A stretch of DNA of 64,000 nt from Kudoa neothunni (lineage: Eukaryota > Cnidaria): assembly GCA_964304625.1 (NCBI GenBank), contig OZ199840.1:4836001-4900000 (forward strand), given 5' to 3'. Position 1 is the stretch's first letter; each line of letters starts with the position of its first letter. Below, piece by piece: positions 27,655-38,725 of the stretch. The notes under the pieces are model-generated. The model saw nothing but the letters and a program-made list of their open reading frames with translations. It made no database searches and had not been told where the DNA came from. The position numbers were made by a program, and so were the translations under genes.

Positions 27655-30540
27655 ATGTCCGGCCGTGTTTTGGATATCCATCGAGCGCTCATAGGCTTGA
27701 ATACAGTTGCTAGATCTAAAATAGATGAGCTCACGGAACTGGCAAGGAGATGGTCGTCTAATGCTGAGGATTTTATCTCTTTGACAGACACTCAAATGCG
27801 TGCCGTATGCTTTAATTCTCTTTGATCAACTCAACTACGACCACAATCTTATGACTTCTGTAGGTGCCACCCAACCAGAAACTTGCGTATATCTATTTGA
27901 TGGATTCGATTTTGAAAAATGTACCACAACCTTACACTGAAATTATTTCTTTACACATATCTGATTCGTTTATGCATATCTTTGCGACGGTGCGTGATTT
28001 TATTCACTTCATACATATATATAGTAGGATATTTGAATGGTTGGAGAGATTTCTGTAGTGTTTGTGTGTTGTTGGGGCAAACTTAGGGATGTTAGATGTG
28101 TTTGAGTAGACAAGGCAAGGTTTTGTTTGTGTAGATAGAAGATGACATAGTTGGAATGTTATTCCAAATGGATTTGTCGTTATCTGTTTAAATGTTGGTG
28201 GTAGTTTTAAATGTTAATTTTTGTTGTCAACTCCTTCAGTTTGAGCGAGAGTGTACGTATGGTTAACGTATCAACTCAAGCCATAGTCAATAATCCCATT
28301 AATTTGTTTGTATTTTGGTGGTTGGATTTAACTCTATCATGATTCAGGTTGATGAAACTGTTCGGGTTTCGTTGTACAAACTGTTCACAACTTGGTTGTT
28401 CTATTTGCCTACCGATTTGTTGCAGGAGTTGAGTGATAGAGTCCGTTATGAGGACCAATTTTGGCCTTTGTTGGATATGTACAGTGTGGTGCAACATCCA
28501 GAGTTGCTTAATGGAACTCGATATGTATTTGACTGCGGTGGGTTGATCGATCAGTTATTTTCACATTGTTTTGTGTAGGGATCTGTTAATATGAGTAAAT
28601 CACCAGTCGATGGGTCGGCCACAACAACCACCCCAATCAACAAATTCCGAACCACTACATCTACCAATTTTTATAACAACAAAAGTAGAAAACGTCCAAT
28701 CGAACATTTTCAAACGGATCCACGCTCTTCCATTGATGTAAGCAACTATAATTTTCTACTCAACCTAGTGTAGGTTGGATTATAATATTGTGTATTATTG
28801 TGAATAAGCTTTATTGTTGTTATCGGTTCATCATTTGTATACAGACGTGTGTGTGTGTGTATTTATTAAGATGTTAATGAGTTGAATGGTTGTTTTGGAG
28901 TTTGAATGAACAATAAATAGGTTGATTTTAATCCTAGGCCGTACATCATATTTGCGCATTAATGTTTAAAAATTCATAATTTTATACCCATTCAAACAAT
29001 ATAATAAAATGAGGTATACTCTCTGTCGTCTCCTGTTTCTAATGATCTATATTTGAAAAATCGAAATATTTTTCATAAATAATATCCCACATGAATTGAT
29101 TATATTTTAAATTTCTATATCGTATTGTTTTAGCCTAAAAAAGTTAATCAGCCAGCCACATATAACGAGATAGTACCAACTGTGGCGACAGTCACCAATC
29201 AAAACAAACCACCAGCGTCGATTGTTGATATTAACGCTGCTACACCTTTTCCAAATGTAAGAAATATGGAGAATCGACCGATATCTCCAGCCAGCCAGGG
29301 GCACGTAAATCCGAGTTTCTTGCCACCTCATCTAAGAAAATTTGCGTACAGCAACCAAAATGTTGTGAATAGCGCGCCACGAACTAATGCTCGTAATTAG
29401 GTTTTATACTCGCTTTCACATATATAATCATTTTGAACTATAGCAATACAACAAAAAACTGGGAATATTTTAAAGAGTATTGTGTCCAGTTTGAAACAGG
29501 GTGGCCTTGGTTTGAATTCTATCACACAAGGTGGTGGTGGTGGTGGTGTTGGTGGTCATTCGTTAAACTGCTCTTCAGCCGCTAATCAAACACAAACCCC
29601 CAATTTCTCTTATCTCACTTTAACTAAAACCATGCTCAGAAAGTAATTTCCAATTAGCCGTTTCATTGAATTTTTAATTAAATACAGCTATGATGAGATG
29701 ATTGTGCGATATCATTTGAGTGGTAAAATGTGTGCTTCGTGTGGTCGACGCTTTCCACAAGACGCCACACTTGACTATTCGCAACATTTGGATTGGCATT
29801 TTCAAATCAATAGACGACGTTTCTCCAACAAGTTATCAAAACGTGGTTGGTTCAAAGAATCCTTTATTGACATGGTTGTTGATGATCCAACCTCTGTCTC
29901 TGTACGGTTGATTTTTTTATATGCTGTTCTTTAATACTTTTTTTTGAAATTGTGACACATTTAGACCACCAATGTTGATCCAACCAAACAACACGAAAAC
30001 TCAAATATTCCAAATGGTGTGAAGAATGAATCGATCCCCACCCAAGGTATATTCATGGATTTATTAATTGGTGAGATTGTTGTTGAATTTGTCCTAATCA
30101 AGAAACCACCAATCAAACATCAAATTATGCCTCTGGCAAAATCACATTCACAGACGACCCTGAAATCGACACGAGATCCAAGTTTCCGTCGTGTATGGCG
30201 ATCTTCGAACGGCAAGATGATGATGTATGTGGATCTAAATAATCGATGTGTTTTTGAATCTAAATTTTAGATGTGTGCGGTTTGTAAAGAAAAATTTGAT
30301 CAATTTTGGAATGAGGAACTCGAAGAGTGGCATTATGAACAGGCGGTTCGAGTTGATGGAGTCGCATATCATGTGTCCTGCCAACCTAAAGTCAAGTCTG
30401 AACCTAAGGAGGTAATGTTCATCAAATAATTTCTAAGTTATTTTTTGTAGGTTGATAAAATGGCGGAAACTAGGAAGAATATGGATTTCACTAAATTATC
30501 TTCTTTGGATTTAAGTATGTTTATAAAACCTAAAAAATAA
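27655..30540 (+). CDS. PCF11: PCF11, pre-mRNA 3'-end cleavage and transcription termination factor
   Basis: Eleven exons (27655-27804, 27864-27989, 28348-28524, 28579-28737, 29134-29392, 29444-29642, 29688-29901, 29965-30046, 30103-30224, 30271-30411, 30451-30540) give 572 residues with consistent phases. PCF11 belongs to cleavage factor II and binds the RNA polymerase II tail. Seen: an N-terminal CTD-interacting domain (KIDELTELARRWSSNAEDF, LAYIYLMDSILKNV, VDETVRVSLYKLFTTW); a low-complexity middle with a Gly run; a first zinc finger, MCASCGRRF ... HLDWHFQINRR; and a second, MCAVCKEKFDQFWNEELEEW ... RVDGVAYHVSC. These are the CID and the two zinc fingers of the family. The length is near that of yeast Pcf11 and far below vertebrate PCF11. 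Introns 2 and 4 (358 and 396 nt) are long for this window. Confidence 0.93.
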
Positions 30541-30711
30541 TTATTGTTGTTTGGTTTCAAAGAAGCCAAACAACGCACTTTTTTCTGTAATTTTTTGTGT
30601 TTGATTTCTTGCGTGATGCTTTGCTACTACAGTAAATTCGTGTATTACTCGGCGCTATAAAATATACTACGAATTATTCTATATATGGATCTATTAGTTG
30701 TACAGTTTTTT

Positions 30712-31073
30712 TGGTTTACAAGGTAAAACCCCTGGCGCAACTTATTAGATCGTGGAATTCTGGCTGGTCAGGCCGCTTCCATTAACGCTTTTGACACCAC
30801 AGGACGTAACATGAAACCCTATCCCTTTAAGGAAGGACGTTGGCACCGCAAATCATTTTGCTTTTTGATGGGTTCCGGAGATTCAAACTCCTATTCACGA
30901 TCATCCCACTTCATGCAAATCTGGCTGCCAGTGCACCCCACTCCACAGCGAGCGTACACGTTAACCACAGCTCCCAAATATGGGATAGAGACCCACCGGC
31001 GGATTCGAACCCATTTCCTCAAGGTTCTGATTCTGAGTCCGAGTGCCACACCAATGTGCTATCTGTCCACGGC
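30712..31073 (-). mobile_element. tRNA-derived SINE
   Basis: On the minus strand an RNA polymerase III A box (TAGCACATTGG, 31061-31051) is followed about 40 nt later by a perfect B box (GGTTCGAATCC, 31011-31001), inside a tRNA-like sequence starting GCCGTGGACAG near 31073. The downstream part ends in a segment (about 30719-30790) that recurs near 31670 and 38240. The plus frame at 30811-31152 is an accidental reading of the SINE. Confidence 0.72.
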
Positions 31074-31248
31074 ATTTTTTATTAGTTGTACGGGGATACT
31101 ACGCACTTTATTGGGACAAATACTCGAATGTGTAATAACCCTGCGCTACTGAATACATATATTTTATTATAATTGTTTAATTAATTTTTCATTGAACGAG
31201 TCATTATATAGTTGTTAAATAATAATGACTCGAATTATTTAATTCTTT

Positions 31249-31633
31249 ATGGACCATCTTGGGCACCACAAACATGCTTATGCATTAGCAACAGCTTTTC
31301 TTCTGTTAAAATTCGATTTTGATGAGTAGGTTTCACGTACGTTCATACAATTTATTTTTTTTTATTTCCTAATTGGATTAATTTAAATCCACTGTTAAGA
31401 ATCTTAAGTATTGTTGAATTAGAAATATGAATTCTTGTTGTATCAGCTCAGCTCGATTTAGAACTTATTTGTTTGAAGTGATTAAACTGTCATTGGAATG
31501 CGAACATATAACGTCTGGTGATCTTTACGATTTCTTAGAAAATATAAATGCACTAGATAAAAGTTCAGCGGATAAATTGAGTAATGAGCATATTTTTTCT
31601 AAAATTCATAATCCTATGTTTGGTAATTTTTAA
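31249..31633 (+). CDS. Hypothetical small two-exon protein
   Basis: Exon 31249-31325 (MDHLGHHKHAYALATAFLLL...) can splice through a GTAGGT donor and a 97-nt intron to 31423-31633, giving about 95 residues in one frame with matching phases. The second exon reads RTYLFEVIKLSLECEH and is non-repetitive, with a mixed amphipathic composition. I recognise no family. It sits between two SINE copies, so it could be an accidental frame in repeat-rich DNA. Confidence 0.3.
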
Positions 31634-31654
31634 TCGTTGAGCTCCAGGAGTCAA

Positions 31655-32152
31655 AGGTTTTTTTTGTTTACAAGGTCAAACCAATGGCGCAACTTGTTAG
31701 GTTGTGAAGTTCGGGCTGGTTAGGCATTCGCCATTTACGCTTTAGGCATCGTAGCGTCATATTAAGGTGACTTCTTACATTTATGCGGTAGTGTGGGATT
31801 TCGACCCAATAAACATCCTCGTTTTGGAGCCATTACCACCCCAACCATACCTTGGACTAAATCAGAATTGGTCTGGGAAAGTCATTTGAATATTTGAATG
31901 CGGGCGTCGGCTCTACGGAAACCCCTACCGAGCTGTATTTCGTTCCTGTATCCCCCCCCCTCCCCCGTTTATGAGCTCCCCAGATTTACCATTCCGCTAG
32001 GATCTCCCTCCCGGCTACATGCAAGACCACGATAAATCGTAAATATTTGCGATTACTACAACCTTCCTACTTAATTTCGGACTAGGCTTTGAACTCACAA
32101 CCTCAAGGTATGCGATCACGACCTATCACCACTATGACATACATTCAAATCC
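31655..32152 (-). mobile_element. Diverged tRNA-derived SINE copy
   Basis: The left part (CAAGGTCAAACCAATGGCGC, near 31674) matches the left part of the SINE at 30712, and the right end on the minus strand has a degenerate A box and a GAGTTCAAAGCC B box near 32090. A poly-C tract lies at 31953-31962. This is an older copy in the same orientation. Confidence 0.55.
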
Positions 32153-32159
32153 GGATATT

Positions 32160-33900
32160 GCGTAATTTTTTGGGAAGTTCAAAAAATTTCTTTTTCGTAA
32201 ATGTGGTTAAATGCATTTCAAAATTTAAATGATAGAGAGAACCAACTTAAAAATAATCAGTGCGAGAATTACATGGAATGCTAAATAATGTTTGTGCTAG
32301 AAAAATATTTGTTAAAGATACTCTGAAAAGACAACAAGCTACACTATTTATAATTTATTTTTGTTCCAATTAAAATCAGAACAAAGATTAAGTGATAAAA
32401 AAATTGAAAATAATTGTATTTTAAGAATACTAGAATGAATCAATACAGTTGATTTATATTATTGATTCAACTACAAAGAATTTATATTTTTTCCGATTAG
32501 GATAATGTTATAGCGTATTATTATATTACTACAATAGAACACATTTTTGGATAAATGTTTCTTGTTTCTTTGGGAATCACCAGAAAAAATCTATATATAA
32601 TAAATAATCAGTTATAGCTTTGTTTTGAATATTTTCATATATCAAAAATAATATAAACTTACCAATTAATCATTAATTTCTTTATTATTATCGCAATTAT
32701 TTGTTTATTCTTTCAAAAAAATACTCGTGTATTTGTAAATCGGATGATAATATCATATTTTGGGGAGGTTAAAATATGTGGAATAATAATTAAACAAATA
32801 TTTGTAATTGGAAAAAAGTCATACTTTCGTTAAATCATGTTAGGCGTTAAAGGGGGAATATGATCGAATTTGGAGGGATTTTGTGGTCTTTAAAATTGAT
32901 TTTCTCATTACCGATTCATTGCAGGATGATTAATGTTTTTTACTTCTTTTAGATAATTTATCAAGAATATTACGATTGAATAGTAGCGATTTTATTAGAG
33001 TACATCATTTATATTATACTTCTTGTAATTGACAAAAATATTTTTTCACTCTATCTTGTTAAATACACCAAAGCGGTTTATGAGTCAATTTTTTTGTATT
33101 TTTTAGAAAAAAACTACAACAGCTAACCAACTATTGATTAATACAATTTATTTTAATTAATTTACGTTATTGATATCGGTTGAGGCTGGTTATAATGTTG
33201 TGATTGATCGATGATATATTTGTTTATCTATCTTGAGCGATTTACACGAGTAAGCCAATATTTATTTGACTACTTTTCGAGGTTCAAGGTTTAAATTTTA
33301 CCGGCTAGTGTTGTATAAATTTTAATCGGTAGAAGCTTATTGCCTAATAAAAAACATTTAAATTGTACATTGGCTGTCTACTTAAAAACAATTCTGTTCC
33401 AGTCATTAGCACATAATGATTACTTCTGATAAGAATTATTATTGCTGCGGGAAGCTTGTTATTCTCTGGTAGATTCGATAACAATGCTTTTTTATATCAA
33501 ATCACAGAAAAGTTCGCGTTTATAGTTTATTTTTGCGTTATTATTTCAAAAATCACCATAAATTCACAATAATCGATGGATAATATTCCATTAATAATAT
33601 TGGATGAATTTCACTAAAAAATTCTATTATTGTAGTTTGTTTTATACCAAATTTTTTTGACAATTAATTTTTATCTTTATAATCCTCAAAATTTGCCTCT
33701 CAAATTTTATATTTCGTCGCTAAACATTAAACTACCTTTATTCTTTACGAGATAAGTAAAATTTCCTCAACCAATACACGAGAAACTATTAAAGGTGATC
33801 ATTAGTGCAATCACATTCCACATAAACATCTGAAATGCTAATCCGGGTAATAATCTATATTTTTGTTTATGCTCAAATGATTGGATAAGATTTATCGTAT
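32160..33900. other. AT-rich DNA upstream of the homeobox gene
   Basis: No coding sequence was seen. It should contain cis-regulatory DNA of the homeobox gene, but no element can be singled out except the inverted repeat at 33905-33922. Confidence 0.4.
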
Positions 33901-33904
33901 GATT

Positions 33905-33922
33905 AAGCGATTGAAATCGCTT
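33905..33922. promoter_or_regulatory. Perfect 8-bp inverted repeat before the homeobox start codon
   Basis: AAGCGATT-GA-AATCGCTT lies 5 bp before the ATG at 33928. It could be a dimer-binding site or an RNA hairpin in the 5' UTR; the function is unknown. Confidence 0.3.
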
Positions 33923-33927
33923 AGGCA

Positions 33928-36900
33928 ATGGATGAAAGTAGACCATCTCGTGGTTTGATTCCAGAAACCAACGACAGCACAAGAGATATTCTTTCCATCT
34001 GTAAGGACCATAAACTCGTCAGCAAACCCATGTTTTCTAGAGATCAAAATACTCACTCCAACGCCACCACAGCCTCCACCAGCGATGACAGCAATAGATT
34101 ATATGGTCAAAATGAGATTGATCGTCAATTTCTATTTGATCACACTCAAAGCTTTGACGATCTTTTGCTTTTTTCGCATAACACCTGTGGAAATAAACAA
34201 CTTCAACATAATAAATTCTGTGTTCCCAACAAAACTAGCCCCGATCTCATTGGACCCCTCGTTAGCACAGCTCGTAATATGAGCTATGATTGGAACAAAA
34301 CCAATCACATCCAACAAAATATTCCCTATCGCATCGTGATGAAAAACAACCAAGTCCCCATCTATTCAGATAATCGACAGTTCCAACCCAACAAAAGTAT
34401 ATCATATCCGAATGGCCTCGACCACACCAACATCCATAACAACAATCTCACTAATGCAAACACCAGCAATAGTATAACTTCATTGCATCAACATTCTATA
34501 AACACTGCTTTGCATTACACCGCCAATGGATTCCCACGAATGCAAAAACCTCAAATCTACAATCGTAATTATTTTTATTTGCTTACTTTTCTAATACATT
34601 ATAATAATTGTAATTACATTTATTTAATCGCTACTATATAAATTAATTTATAAATGTTTTGGTTTATTCAAAATCCCGCATATTATTTACTCAATCTTTA
34701 CTCATACATATGTATATTTGACAGCGGCTATTTACACGCTAACGTAATTACTTTGTTGGAACTGGTTATTAGGATTCCACTGCAATCACTCAATATTTTA
34801 TCTCAATTCATCGCTAATAGTAAAGAGAACGTATTTTTCTCTAAGATCTGAAAATTATGACAACAATTTTGAATATTACAGTTGGACTGATAAGCATAAA
34901 TTTTCGTATTTTCTCCTATTAATGTGAATCTATAATCTTTCAACGCACATTTAAACATACAATTGCGATATTATTATTGCTTTTAGTAATAATAGGGGTT
35001 ACTTAAATTAGGGATAAAAATTTTAGCTGGTAATATCACGTAATTATTGGGCCGCGAATAGAGTTAGCGTTGATACGTAACAAAAAAGTTTGTAATGGAA
35101 TAGACAATTTGAGATAACGTATATTTTTTTGTTCATTTTTATTTATTTTCAATTTTCACTTCTCTATCGTGACCAATTAATAGAAGTTAATCCATATACT
35201 TTGGGTCTTACAACTGTTTTTACTTTTTGGGTAATTGTAAGAACTAATCAATAATTACTTCCAAAAACGAAGACGTAAACCTTTTATTTCCATGCTCTCT
35301 GTAAACTTGTTATCTGTTGAGTCATTCTTAGACTCCGATGATTCGGAGGTTTTCTTTGGTTTTAATGGAGATATGATGACTCAACTTGTTCTGGGTCGAT
35401 GGCTGTTTGACAAAATCTAAAAGTCATTTGTATTCTCACCTAATTTAATATAATTAATAATTATAAAGAGTTATCACCTTTTCAGGGGTTCGTTGACTCG
35501 GCCAAAAGTATATTACATTCTCCTGTGAATGAATCTGGAATCTCGGTCGGCTAACTCTAAAAATAATCAGTATGAGAGCGGATAATAAAATATACTAATT
35601 AATTACTTAAAACTTCTTACGTTGTGGCTTTTTTTATGTTATCCTAGATTCGTAAATATTTCATATAAATGTTAAAATACTCAGAAGCAGTTGTTGCTAA
35701 TATATCTTTTTATACACTTACAATTTTATTCGTTTAGAAGAAGCCGAGCGATATTCCAAATTCTTCCTTTTAACCACAGATTCGTATTGATTGGTTTTCA
35801 TAATATATAGCATAGTATTTTCTGAATAAAATTTGCAATATGGTCATTTTCTATCTGAATTGACACATTCGCTTTCAAACAGACATCAGTGATTTACGTT
35901 TTGGGGTGAATACGTGCTAGCAAGGCAATTGGTAAGAACGGTAGTAGGAGCATGTAAAAGAATCAGAAATTGGAATCTATTCTATCCTAACATTAAATTT
36001 TTTTCGCATTTTACAATTATTTATTTAAAAGAAAATGACATCAAAGATCCCAGTAATTTTTTTCAATCTCATTATCAATATTGAACCCTCTAAGCCTTAG
36101 AGGGTTCAATAAAAAGATTATGACGGTTCTGCAACAGTATATCATGTCCTCTCTGTTCTTAGAGAACTTAAAACAGTGAAAAAGTGTTCGAAGAATCAAT
36201 CTAATCTAAAAAAAATTTTAATAATGGTCTTTAATTTGGAGTTGAGGCATTCTAATCTACTATTTGAAGGGTTGTCATAATAGTGCCGTGCATTACTCAA
36301 TGAAATTATGTTTGTGGACGAATTGGGTCTAAATCTTTTCTGAACGCAGCATTAGAATCTTCATAATGATAACTGTATAGTTCCGTAACTATGTTTTTAC
36401 ATAGTTATTCATTTTTAGTGAGTAACATTGTTCTAATAATATCCAAAATTGTAGCTTTAAATTCATTTTTATGTTATATTTGACTAGTTTCAACTCTCCC
36501 TGGAAAGTGTGTACCACACGAAATTTACAGAGAATTAATCCAGAATGAATTTTTAGAGCTTCACAAACTTTAAAATTCTTGCCAATATAAATGTATAGTA
36601 CTTTTTGTTTTATCCAAAATATACTTGATAATTAGTTCATTGATATATCAGTTAATAAAGGCTTCAGTTGCCTCATACATAATGCACGCATTGCTTACAT
36701 TAAATATACCCATAGAGTCTTCGTTAACCGATAGACATAGGGTGCACAATAATACAAGAACGTAACAATTATTAAAATTAATTTCTTCACCTAGGAATAA
36801 TATTGCACTAACATGATTACCTTCACCAGCCGATATTCTTACGCCAAAATTATAATCAATGCTGACAAATTGATTAATTCAGTTTATGTCATTTGTTTTA

Positions 36901-38005
36901 TTTGACATATTTTGATATTGTATATTGAATTCAATGGAATTTTTATCCCGTCTTTTGTGGATTCTACAGTACAGCCATTTTTTTCGCTCCCTAAGAAATT
37001 AACTCTGGTATTAAATCTTTATTCTTATCGAGTTTACGCCGTCGTGGTATATATAACTGAAAAATTTCACTTTTTTCTTGTTTATGAATAAAATACAAGA
37101 ATTTCATCTCAAAGATATTAGCTCTAAGATCATCCTCTATCACATTAGTTTCTGCAGGGGATATCTGTGTGGAGTCTAAATATTTCTTTTCGGTTAATTA
37201 GTTTACGTAAATTCTTAGCAAAAACACAACTAGTATTCTATTTGAACTAATAATTTACAGTAGATATGACGGTGAATGAATTATATGTAAAAAACTAACT
37301 TCATAAAGCATCATGTGGTGTAGACAGAATTTGATGAACATTAAGCATTCAAGGAGGTTTAATATAAGCGAAATTAAATATTGAGCTATATGTTTGTATT
37401 ATTAATTCATTTAACTCAGCTACGTGGTTTTATTCCGTGTAATCTGAATACATAAACATCATCTGTCGTTTCATTATGATGATAACCAACATGGAAATTT
37501 TGAAATAAATTTGATCTCCATGCATTAAAACATCTTTAGTTACAAATATTTAACTTTATGTAGTCTTTTAACGACCCGATTAACTTTGATATTATCAGCG
37601 TTTAGAGGCAAAACATTTTACATTAAATAAAATTAAATATTACTTAATAAAATATAAGATAACATAATTAATAAATAATGTAGTGTCATATGGTTTAAGT
37701 AGTCGGAGAAATTCACTAGCGCGTCAATAACCAGTCTCGATAGGAGATTATACGTTAGCTTGTCAATAGCCATTGTCTATATATTTATTATTTAAATAAT
37801 TCTTCAAGTAGCAAATGAATCCTACTTCGAACGACCAAAAACGCAACGCTTTGCTCAATGGCAAATCGATATTCTGGAGTCCTATTTTAAAAAATCATTC
37901 TATGTTTCCAAGGAAGAAAAAATTCAAATCAGTGAAGAAACCGGACTCAGTGTTAGACAAATTTCTGTTTGGTTCCAAAACAGAAGAGCTAAAAAGAAAC
38001 GATAA
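33928..38005 (+). CDS. Homeodomain transcription factor, class unresolved
   Basis: Two exons are proposed: 33928-34564 and 37812-38005, separated by a 3.25-kb intron. Donor phase 1 and acceptor phase match, giving 276 residues. Exon 1 encodes a polar Asn/Ser/Thr/His-rich chain, typical of transcription-factor N-termini, without a recognisable domain. Exon 2 encodes a homeodomain with Leu16, Phe20, Trp48, Phe49, Gln50, Asn51 and Arg53; helix 3 reads VRQISVWFQNRRAKKKR and the stop follows directly, so the domain lacks its last two residues and any C-terminal tail. Gln50 suits ANTP- or PRD-like DNA preference, but the sequence is too divergent to assign. The homeodomain is certain; joining it to exon 1 is inferred, and a middle exon could exist. 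Confidence 0.78.
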
Positions 38006-38237
38006 TCAATTTTTATACTTTACCTGCAATAAAAATCTGACCTTTGTTTTTGATTTTCTCACATCGAAACTGTATGTAGCCGTTTGTTTTTTCAATTTGA
38101 TATAACGCAATTCGTTACTTCAACTATTATCATGGTCAATAGCCCAGTAAAAAAATTAAAATATCACAGCGTGTGAGTTATGAAAATAGGCTCACATATT
38201 ATGTAGAGATTAAAACGCATTCATTTTTCATCAGAAT

Positions 38238-38725
38238 ACAAGGTTAACCCCTTGCACTGATAATTGGGCTTTGGAGTTCTGGTTGGCTTTAGGAAAACTG
38301 TAGATGCTCTTGCTAGTAACATATTATTCTTCGCATTATTTGACTTTAGTAGTTTGGCCCACTAAACACTCTAGTATTGGGACAACCAGTGCCTGAGTAC
38401 TTCCGCATCTTCCTCAACTTCAACATCGTTTTATCTGGTGGGTATGCAAATTTCTGATTATACGAAATACTACGTTCCCCGCGATTCAAGCGTCTGATTC
38501 AACCCATTTCATTGGACTGAACTTTAATATAGATGAAATCCTTATGATAGTGATTGTACATTATAACCACAGCTTTCTTTTTATGGATTACGAAATAAGG
38601 AGGCATAGCGTAGAAGTAGTGGTTTGACCGTGCTCGAACTTGAACTTGTGATCTCACGTTATTTGAAGTATTTGAAATATTTAAAGTCATAGGGTCTGGT
38701 ACCTTTGACTTTATTCGCAACGACG
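38238..38725 (-). mobile_element. Diverged SINE copy
   Basis: It starts with the same CAAGGTTAACCCCTTG-type segment seen at 30.72 and 31.67 kb. On the minus strand near 38640 it carries a B-box-like CAAGTTCAAGTTCGAGC. A further B-box-like scrap (AAGGTTCGAGTTCC, minus) lies near 40930. Confidence 0.45.

Noticed and set aside
27499-27795. 98-residue minus-strand Cys-containing frame
   Set aside because: It overlaps PCF11 exon 1, which has clear family similarity on the plus strand.
31001-31061. A functional tRNA gene
   Set aside because: A and B boxes are present, but the sequence does not fold into a complete cloverleaf by eye and its flanking segment recurs as a dispersed repeat, so SINE is the better call.
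30811-31152. 113-residue plus-strand frame
   Set aside because: It lies in a tRNA-derived SINE read in antisense and shows no protein family.
37815-38105. 96-residue frame starting at an ATG over the homeobox exon
   Set aside because: A neighbouring frame gives a complete homeodomain core; this frame is its shadow.
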